A stretch of 64,000 bases of DNA from Bathynomus jamesi. Its lineage: Eukaryota; Arthropoda; Malacostraca; Isopoda; Cirolanidae. The notes below the pieces were generated by a model, which saw nothing but the letters and a program-made list of their open reading frames with translations, did not search any database and had not been told where the DNA came from. Of this stretch, positions 20,641-31,182 are shown one piece after another. The stretch lies in contig JAJOZX010007503.1 of the NCBI GenBank assembly GCA_023014485.1, forward strand, positions 1 through 64,000, written 5' to 3'. Numbering within the stretch: position 1 is the stretch's first letter; each line of letters starts with the position of its first letter. The position numbers and the translations under genes were made by a program.

Positions 20641-21996
20641 ATGAAAATAAAAACCCACTCTAATAGACAGAGTTTATTTCCACGACAGTTTCGACGCCCA
20701 CTGGCATCCTCCTCGGGTGGATACAGAAACACGAATGAACCAAAACAAGAGGGAAAAGCAGTCCAGGACCGACCGTTAAGAAATTCGCACCTAGGTTAGA
20801 TCCCATTCTCCCGACACCGGAAGGGCATTTTCATTAAGTACATTCGCGCAAATTTTTTTAAAACTATCTTCCTCTTCTAAACATACAGATTCTATTATAT
20901 TTTTTACATAATTATTACATTTATTATTAAATTTATTACATTTAATATTGCATAATTATTTATTACAGAAATTATAAATTTATTAATACATTGGTTATTA
21001 CATTATTGTTTATTATACAGAACTTATAAACCGAAAAACGAATGAAAAAAGCCGATTAGGAAACAATCCAGAAACCAATGAGAAATTCGCACCTACGTTA
21101 GATACCGTTCTCCCGACACTGGAAGGGCATTTTATTACAGGGTCCGCTTATAAGTACATTCCCACAAATTAAAACTATCTTCTTACGGAGTCGTGGGAAC
21201 GTGTTCGAACCTAAGTGTGAATTTCTTAAATGTCTCTGGATTGGAATGTTTCCTTACTCGCCTTTAGTAAATGTAATAATGGAAGTAATAAATGTGGAAA
21301 TAAATATAAATGCAACAGATGTAATAATAAAGGTAATATTATAAATTTAATAATTAGGGTAAAGGTAATAATAATAAATGTTAAAAAATGTAAATGTAAT
21401 AATAAATGCAGTAATTATGTCAAAATATTAGAATCTGTATGTATAGAACAAGAAGATAGTTTTAATTTGTGGGAATGTACTTATTATAAGCGGACCCTGT
21501 AATAAAATGCCCTTCCAGTGTCGGGAGAACGGTATCTAACCTAGGTGCGAATTTCTCATTGGTTTCTGGATTGTTTCCTAATCGGCTTTTTTCATTCGTT
21601 TTTCGGTTTATAAGTTCTGTATAATAAACAATAATGTAATAACCAATGTATTAATAAATTTATAATTTCTGTAATAAATAATTATGCAATATTAAATGTA
21701 ATAAATTTAATAATAAATGTAATAATTATGTAAAAAATAATAGAATCTGTATGTTTAGAAGAGGAAGATAGTTTTAAAAAAATTTGCGCGAATGTACTTA
21801 ATGAAAATGCCCTTCCGGTGTCGGGAGAATGGGATCTAACCTAGGTGCGAATTTCTTAACGGTCGGTCCCTGGACTGCTTTTCCCTCTTGTTTTGGTTCA
21901 TTCGTGTTTCTGTATCCACCCGAGGAGGATGCCAGTGGGCGTCGAAACTGTCGTGGAAATAAACTCTGTCTATTAGAGTGGGTTTTTATTTTCATA
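20641..21996. mobile_element. Fold-back element, about 1.36 kb, arms about 550 bp
   Basis: AAACCCACTCTAATAGACAG at the left end is matched by CTGTCTATTAGAGTGGGTTT at the right end. Complementarity continues through GTTTCGACGCCCACTGGCAT, CCGGAAGGGCATTTT and CTCCCGACACTGGAAGG to a centre near 21,315. The outer 120 bp contains GTCGAAACTGTCG next to ATAAACTCTG, a word combination seen at the ends of Penelope-like or Dong-type repeats. The centre is (ATT/AAT)-rich and encodes only Asn/Lys-rich nonsense. No transposase. Confidence 0.8.
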
Positions 21997-22036
21997 TTAG
22001 AAACCGAAATTGCAAATAAACCAATTAAAATCTATT

Positions 22037-22300
22037 AGTAGCGGCAGCGGGAGAAAGGGATAAGCGACAAAATCGGCAAAATGTGTTTTTTGTTTGAAAA
22101 GACAGTTTATTCTTCCCAAGTTCCCTCTATCACCTCCAATTGGCAGATATTCCATTTTGTGAGTGGGAACAGTGTTTCCACTCACAAAGTGGGATATATC
22201 TGCCAATTGGAGGTAATAGAGGGAAGAATAAGCCGTCTTTTCAAACAAAAAACGCATTTTGCCGATTTTGTCGTTTATCCCCTTCTCCCGCTGCCCTACT
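22037..22300. mobile_element. Palindromic MITE (about 264 bp)
   Basis: A stem of about 120 bp. AGTAGCGGCAGCGGGAGAA at the left pairs with TTCTCCCGCTGCCCTACT at the right, continuing through CAAAATCGGCAAAATG, TTGTTTGAAAAGAC and CTCCAATTGGCAGATAT to a small loop near 22,170. No coding capacity. Confidence 0.85.
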
Positions 22301-23234
22301 CAATGATATCAATACATCTAACTTACACTCCATTTACTGTACTGTTATAAAACCTGGTTTATATTACGTTGCGCGCTTCAACGGCTCTTAAATACCTACA
22401 ACTGGGAATAAAGAATCTCTTAGTCATACGAGGTTCTAATTTTTAAAAAGTCACGACGATTTCTTTGTAACCCCCAAAAAGTAACCGATGGTGCGAAAGG
22501 TCAATAAAAATAAACACACGCGTAAAAGAATGAGAAATGGCATCAGCGGCCAAATAAATCGTAATTTTGTTCCAGTGGAAACAGTAAGACAAATTTATTT
22601 CGGCAACTAATCTTCCTCACACATTTACCGTATCAAACGCAGGATGGAAATGGTCGTTTATGTAATAATTGCGACGAATTACAACCGAGAAGTCTCGCGT
22701 GCTTCTACCACCCAAAAAAGACCCAGCAATCAGTAGGTAGAGGAATATTAATATGCCCACGATAAATCGAAACTCAAACATTTATTTTCATACGTTGTTA
22801 AAATACAGCTTTTACTTATTATTTAAGTAGTGTGGTGCAACCACTTCTTCATTGCACTTATTGCGCGCGCGAATTCGTTTGTTCAGAATGACTTTGGTTA
22901 TCACTCGGATGACCTTTTCAATTCTATACGCATAGTTTTCTCGGCTTACTCGAAGCCCACTTTTAACTTCGAACTGCGAACTTTCACTATTAATTTACCC
23001 TCAGCTTACGGGAGAGGCTATTGCAAGGTCGCGCAGAAACAACACAATCCCTCCTATAAAGTTTATTTCACAAAATTGAAAAATTTCACTCAATGGAACA
23101 TCAATTAAAAATAAGTTTACGAATGTATTGTACACTTACAAATTTTTGTTCAGAAAATTCAATTTAAATTTCAAAAGATGTTTTCACTCGGTTTAAGTCT
23201 CGGAGGATTTATACAGAGGGTTATTATTATTATA
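22301..23234. other. No gene seen
   Basis: Frames such as 22,830-23,108 have no recognisable motif and no splice or start context that stands out. GCGCGCGAATTCG at about 22,862 is the only GC-rich word. Confidence 0.4.
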
Positions 23235-23858
23235 CAGGGTTGCCAAGTCAACAGATCTTGAATAAAGGACACTTGCACGCTACCGTATATTCCATTGCTT
23301 ATCATGATAAAAATTTACTTGCGCAATATTTTTTACAATTTCTTTATTATATTCAGAGACAAAATATGTCTAAAAAGTCGTACACTCGTAAAATCACACT
23401 ACTGTATTGAAATGAAACATAAAATAATGTTTTCTAACTTTCTAAGAGAGGGAAACCTAGTATATAATTAAGTATTCTTACCTAAGTATTCATCTGAAGA
23501 TATTCTTCAACTCATAAAAATAGAATCACGTCAAAAACTCATGAAGCCGGTTTAATATGGCAATTTGGCAAAGCACAAAAAATATGTTAGCGGGCGATGC
23601 CTTCCTCGTTCCTTTCCAGCAAGGATGACAATGGCAACGGGCAATGGGGGCAGGATTGCCAACTCTGATTTACTAGAAATCACATCTGAATGTTGAATCT
23701 CACTTCTCCCGATTAACGAATTAATTAAGTTTGAAAACATCTCCGTCTCAATTAGAATTAAAGGACATATGGCGTCCTTTCCGAGTTTATCAAAGGACAA
23801 GGACACACGAGCTGAAATAAAGAACTGTCCTTTGAAATAAAGGACACTTGGCAACCCT
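23235..23858. mobile_element. hAT-type MITE with CAGGGTTGCCAAGT ends
   Basis: Left end CAGGGTTGCCAAGT and right end (inverted) AGGGTTGCCAAGTGTCC, both followed internally by TCCTTTATT-type words. The terminal pattern is hAT-like. A minus-strand frame (23,552-23,854) crosses the right end and is not a credible protein. The last base of the right terminus is A instead of G, and no clear 8-bp duplication is seen. Confidence 0.65.
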
Positions 23859-24762
23859 AGACTTTTATACGTGACTCAAGAAACGGCGCTTAATTAAATT
23901 TCTTTAAAATAAAAAAAAAATTACAAAAAAAATATGGAAATTAGGTCTCAAAAGTTCCGCAGATTTTTTCGGGGAACAAAATCGCCAAAAGATATTTGCT
24001 CAATACAAAAATTGTAAAATTATTTCCGGAGGAAACGCAATAAATTCAGAAAACTTACAAGCTACAATTTGGACACGTGAACAAAATTAAATTTTAAAAA
24101 ATGCCCAACTTTAAGCTCGTGAAACGGCGTGTGAGACGGTGATATTCAAATTATTCGAATAAAGACACTTTAAAGTCGGCTTATAAAACCAAACAGTGCT
24201 ACAGATTTCAGAAAAGCCAATTACTGTCGGGACTGTAAAAATTGGGTGTTCATTAATAAATGTAAAATAATACAATTTCTAATACATAAAGGAAAAACAT
24301 AAGTAATTAACATAGAAATCTCATGTACGCCTAAAATAAATTTAGAAAATGGACGTGACTTCTGGCACGAAACCAGCCAGACGAATCTAAAGACGTTCAT
24401 ACATGTTTAGGAATGAATTAATGTTCAACCAATTAGGTATAAGAATAATAGTAACGTGATATAACGACTTTTTTCATCCAATTACCTAATTAAAAATAGA
24501 TTAGTGTTAAGATAGTACTGGAGATAAATATCAGAACAATTTAATCTTGTCAAATAGATTAAATAAGTTAATTAATAATATAAAAAGTTAGGAATTCATA
24601 AAACTCATAATATAATGTACTTAAAATTATTTGTAATTTCCAGGATCAGACGGAAAAGGAACACGAGATTATTTTTTCAATGCGAATTGAAAACCCAAAT
24701 TGTGATGGGGGGGTGGGGGGCGTAGAGCGCATCGCAAATTATTCAGTCAGTGAATGGACTCG
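23859..24762. other. No gene seen
   Basis: AT-rich, with a run of G at about 24,706-24,720 just outside the hAT element. No repeat or coding signal. Confidence 0.4.
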
Positions 24763-25050
24763 CAGGGGTGGCTCGTCGGTAGGCAGTGCGGAACTGCAGC
24801 ACTCCTAAATTTTTTATTTACAATTGAAATAATCAAGAACAATATAAAGATGAGCTCACTGAATAACTTTTTCAATAACTTTTGAAACTTTTATTCATTG
24901 TTCAATGCTCATCCTTTTATTTCAGTAATTATTTCAATAATGAATGATTAAAAACATTAAATCATTTTCAACCTCTCATTGGAACTGCGCGCTAACAGCA
25001 CCAGATTTCAGCATTAATTGCTCGCGATGCCCGAAAGGAACTCCAATGCT

Positions 25051-25110
25051 TTGTTGCCATAGACGCATAGAGAGAGAGAGGGAGTCTGCCTCTCTCTCTA
25101 TGCAGAGTCG
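25051..25110. repeat. Short imperfect hairpin in the hAT 5' region
   Basis: GACGCATAGAGAGAGAGAGGGAG is followed by CTCTCTCTCTATGCAGAGTC, giving a stem of about 18 bp centred on TCTGC. It is part of the hAT subterminal region. Confidence 0.6.
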
Positions 25111-25621
25111 CAGTCGAAAGTGAGTCGAAGCACTGCAGACAGCGCAGTTCCTATCTGTTCGTTGAACGCGGTGAATGTGTTGACGTTTCGCTTTGCTTAT
25201 ACTACAATTATTTCATTTCTAACGGTGATTAGTAACAATAGTAATATTTAACATTTTATTTGATAGATTTTTATTGGCTTAGTGATTTAATTATGTATTT
25301 GGTAATTATTTCTTGATTTTTTCCGTAATTTCCGTTTTTTTCTTGAAATTTGATTCAGCCATGGCTGCCAAGCTAGGCCTGTTCAAAAATCAACTTTTTC
25401 TTATTTTCATAGGTTTCTGTACATTTTCCCATGCTTTTTGACCTGAAAAAGCCGAAAATCACAACTATTTTGACCTAGGATGTTGGGAAGCATTGCCGCA
25501 TGGAGCTTTAAATTTTCTGCCTTGAAATCGGCCAAAGCGCCAATTCCGGGGTCCCTTGAATTATGTTTTGCACTAACTTTTGATCTAAACAAGATAGAGC
25601 AACAAATTAGGTATCAAATGA

Positions 25622-25720
25622 AAGAGCATAAAATAAATAAATAATAATAATACTAATAATAATAATAAATAAATAAATTAATAATAATAATAATAAATAA
25701 TAATAATTATCTATCATTTT
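25622..25720. repeat. (AAT)n/(TAAA)n microsatellite
   Basis: AATAATAAT and AAATAAATAA units between the inverted repeat and the transposase start. Mirrored near 36,235-36,310. Confidence 0.85.
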
Positions 25721-25781
25721 TCAGGAAACAACAGAAACTCAATCAGAATCTAGAAAACCATCTACAAGTTACAACTTCACA

Positions 25782-28298
25782 ATGGCATTAAGCAAGGAGC
25801 TGAGGGAGCTCCGTGGGCGCACAGTTGATATCTCAGAACCTCCACGTACCGTCCACAGGAAGGTGTCAACTGGGCCATCTACCAGATCTCTCACTGAAAC
25901 TTTCCTGGTTGGATACCCTTCAGCTTTTATCAGTGGTTCCCAGCTTCCCACCAACAGACAGACGTTCCAGTATTTCCTTAATCTTCAGAATTTACCGGAA
26001 AATGCAGGGAGGCCCATGGTTCAAGACCTTGCATATGAAACAGTTGAATCTATCATCCCATTCTGGCAGATGGCTAGGATCAAGACAATGACCAAGTACA
26101 ACGCAATGAAGCTCTTCATGAAACTACATGAGAAACATCGTGCTCTGGTGAAAAGCAAAGGAAGAGCAAGTAACCCTGGAGGAAAAAGAGGAGCATTTGT
26201 GCTGGAATTAGACAGCCTGTTCGATATAGGAGCTCCAGATGCAATCCAGGAAATACAGAACAACAGACTGTTATCCAGAGAGAAGAAAGATGAGGATATC
26301 AGGTTCTACGAAGACCAAAAGACTGAGAGGAAAGGTCATATGTCTGGTCATGACAAGATTTTTGAGACAAGATCCCTGCAGCAAGCAGCGAGGAATGAAA
26401 GACTGCAGCATAGACAAGAACAAGGTAAAACTAATTACTTTGAACGTTACAAAAAGTTTTAAGTTTTACTCCATTGCGATATTTAGCATGTACTTAACAA
26501 TTACTGTCTTAACATGTTGTACTATTTTACAGCTGCAGCAGAACAAGAGGCAGTTGTTCATGTGGATGACATTACCTGGGGTGACTCAACTGACAACGAC
26601 GCTAACACAGAGGACATGGATTACCATCAGCCTCGTCCTGGATGTTCTCACCATCAAGACACTGTGACTAGTGTGACACTGACGTTTCCAAGGAAGGTCA
26701 TGGAATGTGATGTCATCTGCAATACAGCTGATCGTCTTGGTTTATCAGACAATCAAGTTACTGCCATGGTTTCTGCCACCTTGAAAGCTGGAGGGGCTGA
26801 TCTGGATAACTTCGTCATCTCAACCTCAACAACACGTCGCAACAGAATGCTGTCCAAGTAATATCAGCCAGAGTCACATGTCCAAGTTTTGTGAAAACCC
26901 CCCACAGTACGCTGCCTTACACTGGGATGGAAAGTTGCTCAAAGATGTCTTGGGCAGTGAACCTGGAAGTACCTCAGAGACTTTAGCTGTGCTAGTGTCT
27001 GGTCCACCTTCATACACTGAAGGAAAGTTATTGGGAGTACCTGTCATCGACAATTCTTCTGGCACAGCTCAGGCTGAGGCTTCAATGGATTTACTGGAGA
27101 CATGGGAACTTACGGATAATGTTACTGCCCTTGTTTTTGACACTACATCCAGTAACAGTGGAGTTCACAGAGGAGCTGCCAAACTGCTAGAGAAAATGCT
27201 GAACAAAAAGGTGTTTTATCTGGCCTGTCGACATCACATCCTGGAAATCCTAGTAGGAGCAGTTTGGGAGAAGCTGTTTGGGAAGGTGAAGGGCCAGATA
27301 ATCCCTGGTTTGAGCATCTGAAGGATGTTTGGACGGACTTGTCCAAGGAAAACCCAAAGATGCTGGCTATCAACAGCAAATGGCTGAAGGAAAAGAAGAA
27401 GAACAGTGAAGAAATACTCCAAGACATTCTAACAGCAGAAAGGCTTCCAAGAGCCGACTACAGGGAAATGGCTGAACTGACAGTCATTGTTCTTGGAGGA
27501 ACGCCTCCTCGAGGTATTCACTGGAGTCGACCAGGCGCCATTCATCAGGCCAGATGGATGGCCAGAAACCTGTACTCCATGAAAATGCTGATGTTTGCAG
27601 ATCAACTTGAGTACGACGAAGACACTGTATCAAAGCTGGAAAGACTCAACACCTTCCTTGCGCTGTTCTACACTCCTGTATGGATGATGTCAATGTCTGC
27701 TGCAGATGCTCCCGTGAATGATCTAAGTCTAATCCAGGACATGTTGAAATACAAGAAAACTGACCCAGAGCTTGCTGATGCAGTACTTAATAAGATGGAA
27801 AACCACAAATGGTACCTGACGCAGGAAGTCGTGCCATTTGCCCTGTTCAGCAGTAGATTGAGTGACACATTGAAGCACGACATTGCTGCCCAGTTACATG
27901 CCACTGAGAAGCCAGACAGCTTCAGAACAGGAAAGCCTCTATTCCAGAGTGTCACAGCTAAGACCACCCTGGTTGATCTCATTGGCCCAGAATCACATTT
28001 CCTGCTGGACACACTGAACATTGGATCCGAGTGGCTTCTGGAACCTGTCACGTCTTGGCCACAGAATGAGGACTACAGAAAAGCGTTGGACTATGTTAAG
28101 AATCTGAAAGCGGTGAATGACATTGCTGAACGTGGTGTCAAGATGATGAGCGACTTTGCAAATGTCATAACAACAGATGCCAAGCAAAGGGACTATCTCC
28201 TTCAAGCTGTGGAGTTCAACAGACGCCGCTTTGACAGCTTCAAGAAACAAACTCTCAACAACTGTGTAAATGTCATTATGAAATTAATCATCATGTAA
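25782..28298 (+). CDS. Transposase of the nested element, two exons (25,782-26,424; 26,533-28,298)
   Basis: ATG at 25,782 follows AAC TTC ACA in a reasonable context. Exon 1 ends CAAG|GTAAAA; exon 2 begins after TTTTACAG; the joining codon is GCT. The N-terminus has MALSKELRELRGRTVDISEP and a Lys-rich segment. The catalytic part shows VIDNSSGTAQAE, then LVFDTTSSNSGVHRGAAKLL and FYLACRHHILEILVG (CxxH), then GAIHQARWMARNLYSM (ARW), then WYLTQEVVPFALFS and a helical C-terminus. The D-T..N-G, CxxH and RW order is that of hAT-like RNase-H-fold transposases. About 800 residues. A 2-base loss near 26,860 and a lost G near 27,283 break this copy; the other arm is intact at both sites. It may therefore be an intact gene in reality. 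Confidence 0.75.
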
Positions 28299-28835
28299 TG
28301 CTTTCACTTCTTGATCGATTAGACTTGTGACAAAATGTTAATCTCAAATTTGTGTCATGAATAAGGCGCCTTGTCTGCCTTGAGTGTGAGAAAACGAATT
28401 TTGTGATATTTCTGAAATCTTTGTATGTACCAATGTGCCATTTCTTGTTCCAAGACTATCATAATTGTATAAGTTAGAAAGAGGATTAAAAACACACTAA
28501 TTTGGTGCCTATTTGTTGCTCTATCTTGTTTAGATAAAAAGTTATAGTGCAAAACATGATTCAAGGGACCCCGGAACTGGTGCTTTTGGCCGATTTCAAG
28601 GCAGAAAACTTAAAGCTCCATGCGGCAATGCTTCCCAACAACCTAGGTCAAAATGGTTGTGATTTTCGGCCTTTTCAGGTCAAAAAGCATGGGAAAAAGT
28701 ACAGAAACCTATGAAAATAAGAAAAAGTTGATTTTTGAACAGGGCTACAGTGCCATGCCCATAAGAAGTGAGTCAAGTGAGTGTGACTAAAATACAACAA
28801 CTTAATTTTTCACAATTTATCTCTTCAAGAAAAAA

Positions 28836-29462
28836 TTGGTATTAAAAGAGAAGGTCGTCCTACGCCGGAAATTCAAATTAGAAATTCAAAGTATTGTGAA
28901 AATCCATCAAAAACACATGATTGAAGCAAAAGAAGTGTGTGACTGTGTATGTGTTGACACAAAGGAGATATATTCCTTCACAAATCAATTAGTAGCTGCA
29001 AAATTTTTCAACAAAGAAAACTTCGCTAGTTTTAATAAGAAAATGCCCCTGGAAGAAGTGACAGCGACTATTGAGGCATATCCCATGATTGAAAAAGAAA
29101 ATCTTCTTACGGAATTACAGGTTTTCTACAGTAGACCTGATATGCACAATTATGGCAATTTAATTAATTTATTAAAATTCATCACAGAAAATAATCTAGC
29201 AGATGTGCTTTGCGAACTTACAAAACTCATAAAAATCCTTTTGACAATTCCTATGACTACATCAGAGCCAGAACGCTGCCACTCAACGTTGAAAAGAATA
29301 AAAACGTTCCTAAGAAGCACTATGAATCAAGAACGACTAAATGCTCTAGCAATGATTTCAATGGAGAAAAGCATCATCAACAGTACTCCAAATTTCAATG
29401 AGAAGGTTATCGACCTTTTTGCTCAGAATAAAAATAGAAGAATGGACTTCATTTTTAAATAA
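28836..29462 (+). CDS. hAT transposase C-terminal region (dimerisation domain)
   Basis: Open for 208 codons. It begins with a helical Lys/Glu-rich stretch and ends with LTIPMTTSEPERCHSTLKRI, KTFLRSTMNQERLNALAMIS and MEKSIINSTPNFNEKVIDLF, then TAA. The SEPERCxSTLKRIKTFLRSTM..RLNALA pattern is the hAT C-terminal dimerisation region, as in ZMYM1-like and TTF-finger hAT proteins. The upstream zinc finger and catalytic Asp region are missing, because the nested element and its flank occupy that place. A possible acceptor (TTATCTCTTCAAG) lies at about 28,830, so this may be a 3' exon rather than starting at its ATG. Confidence 0.85.
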   Translation: MVLKEKVVLRRKFKLEIQSIVKIHQKHMIEAKEVCDCVCVDTKEIYSFTNQLVAAKFFNKENFASFNKKMPLEEVTATIEAYPMIEKENLLTELQVFYSRPDMHNYGNLINLLKFITENNLADVLCELTKLIKILLTIPMTTSEPERCHSTLKRIKTFLRSTMNQERLNALAMISMEKSIINSTPNFNEKVIDLFAQNKNRRMDFIFK

Positions 29463-29657
29463 CTTTGCAATTGAACCTGAAGTACCTGGTAAGTGCACAA
29501 TTACTTATTTCATTAGTACCATAATTACTTATTTCATAACTAACTTATAAATACCTATATATAATACCATAATCAATGATACAAAAAATGTTCAAAGCAG
29601 CTCATTCCCATTCTTAGAGACAGCACCCCTAGAATTTTTAGTCACGAGCCGCCACTG

Positions 29658-30791
29658 GCAATGGAGCAGAGCTTGTCATACAGAGCGGGTCGTACAGTGC
29701 CCATCAGATGTTCGCTCTTTGCCTTCCCTTGTCATTTTTATTTTACCAGTTCCATCGAGCCCGTGAGAAATGGGGCCCACCTTTAAGATAAATTTCAGAC
29801 AGTAAACTCAACACAATTCTCTCCTAGGGCCTAATGAAAGGAAACTTTTCTTCAAGCCCTAGACCTATTCTGGACCCATTTTGAACTCGGCCTATTCATG
29901 TCACGCGCAAGGCCTATCCTGTTTCTTTAGGCCTACTTGATTTCTGATCATGGTTTGTAAAAGTTTAATAGCGTTTTATAACAACAGTGTAAAGGTGTAT
30001 ATTGGAATCAGAACGATAAACAATGTTAGCCTACTTTATAGGTAAAGTTAAAGTTCGAGCGTAAAACAAAACGAAGAAAACTAAGTGACTACGCTACTGT
30101 TATTAGTGTCGTGCACTGCTGTCGTCAGCACCCAACCACATGTGGTACAGGATCAAACAGCAAGAATGAACCGGTAACATCTGGGGGCTACCGGGGAAAA
30201 AATGTTACCCCGGGACAGAAACTGGAACCCTTCATTACAACACTTCATCTTTTGAGGGCTGTGACTACAACTGAAGCTATACCTCTAAGTCACCTTAGAC
30301 TTAAAGGTAAACGTAACTCAGTATCTAAAGATCTATCAGAAACATTTTCATTACATGACGCCATTCGTACAAGCACTGCTAACCTTCTATTGGTCAAGCT
30401 TCGACTTCGCTATAAACAAACTCCGCCTTTTCGTAACAAATTTAAACCAAAATTTCCTCTCAAAGGACTTTCCTTAGGCGATGTATTTCTGAGTCAATCT
30501 AGTTTTGACATGTAACAAGTGAAACGGTTCTCAAGTGTTTACATTAAACTTTACAAGTTCAAAATGAAAAAATCCTAAAGCTAAAGTTTTTTTATTTTAT
30601 CGACAGATTAATTGCAGGATATAAATCAGGTTCTGTAGTGGTGAAAACACCTCGTTTTCTTCTCTTTCGAGTATCATATTGCATTTCGCTTTCCATATCT
30701 TCATTTTATAAAGATTTAATTTTCACTTGAAATTAAAACCCCCTTCCAAAATAATCACATTCTTTCTCTATTACTTATGATTCCTCGTCGT
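29658..30791. other. Unassigned DNA between hAT end and palindrome centre
   Basis: The longest frame (30,111-30,515, 134 codons) has no motif and is interrupted in the mirror copy, so I do not call it. Words such as AGGCCTA occur several times at 29,860-29,935. No element ends were found except the hAT-like terminus at 30,792. Confidence 0.45.
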
Positions 30792-30953
30792 CAGGGCCAC
30801 CTTGAGGGCCAATGGGGCCTTAAGCACTTTTGATAAGCAGGGGCCATTTTCCCAGTTAGTGTCACAAAAAAATCGCACTGACTGACTGATGTTAATAATG
30901 TTGATAAGCAAGCATGAAGCACAGTTGCAGCCACAGAAACAGGCCCTTCGCCG

Positions 30954-30984
<31 letters not shown>

Positions 30985-30990
30985 CGTGTG

Positions 30991-31023
<33 letters not shown>

Positions 31024-31182
31024 CGGCGAAGGGCCTGTTTCTGTGGCTGCAACTGTGCTTTATGCTTGCTTATCAACATTATTAACTCAGTAGTCAGTGC
31101 GATTTTTTTTGTGACTAACTGGGAAAATGGCCCCTGCTTATCAAAAGTGCTTAAGGCCCCATTGACCCTCAAGGTGGCCCTG
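30792..31182. mobile_element. hAT-like terminal sequence facing itself across the centre
   Basis: The motif CAGGGCCACCTTGAGGG starts at 30,792, and its reverse complement ends at 31,182. CAGGGCC-type termini followed by a G-rich subterminal stretch are typical of hAT-family ends. Because the arms are identical here, the two ends look like a perfect 391-bp fold-back element, but this may simply be one real element end mirrored by the large palindrome. Target duplications cannot be tested, since the flanks are symmetric by construction. Confidence 0.4.
30956..31022. repeat. Palindrome centre: self-complementary microsatellite
   Basis: The symmetry axis falls in a run of CA dinucleotides, then TA, a short CGTGTG core, TA again and TG. 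This tract is nearly its own reverse complement, so the two unique arms meet with no unique spacer. On both sides it is bounded by the same GC-rich word (CCGACAC / GTGTCGG). Such a tract can snap back in single strands and prime copying of the opposite strand. Confidence 0.9.

Larger units (their letters stand above)
25378..28743 (+). mobile_element. DNA transposon with about 245-bp inverted repeats and its own transposase
   Basis: CCTGTTCAAAAATCAACTTT opens the element, and the inverse closes it at 28,743. The two repeats (25,378-25,622 and about 28,500-28,743) align nearly base for base, including GGTCCCTTGAAT and GGCAATGCTTCCCAACA. The element sits inside a hAT transposon and holds a two-exon transposase gene (25,782-28,298). 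GCTA occurs just outside both ends and may be a target duplication, but two extra G bases at the left make this uncertain. The superfamily is not assigned; CxxH and ARW motifs suggest a divergent hAT-like enzyme. Confidence 0.8.
24763..29657 (+). mobile_element. hAT transposon carrying a nested transposon
   Basis: The left terminus CAGGGGTGGCTCGTCGG and the right terminus, inverted, CAGTGGCGGCTCGTGACT are typical of ZMYM1/TTF-finger-type hAT elements. Both have nearby CTGCAGCACTCCT / CAGCACCCCT words. A hAT C-terminal coding block lies at 28,836-29,462. The 5' half of its transposase is absent or replaced; an ATGGCTGCCAAG start-like context at 25,361 is cut by the nested element at 25,378. 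I could not confirm an 8-bp target duplication (TGGACTCG against GCAATGGA). Confidence 0.75.

Noticed and set aside
21230..21502. Asn/Lys/Cys-rich 90-codon frame
   Set aside because: Falls in the AT-rich centre of a fold-back element; composition reflects AAT/AAA repeats.
23552..23854. 100-codon minus-strand frame (mirror 38,066-38,332)
   Set aside because: Starts inside the MITE terminal repeat and shows no domain; the frame is not kept to the end in the other arm.
30111..30515. 134-codon frame near the palindrome centre
   Set aside because: No recognisable motif, and it is broken at several points in the mirror copy. Not called, although the sequence quality makes this uncertain.
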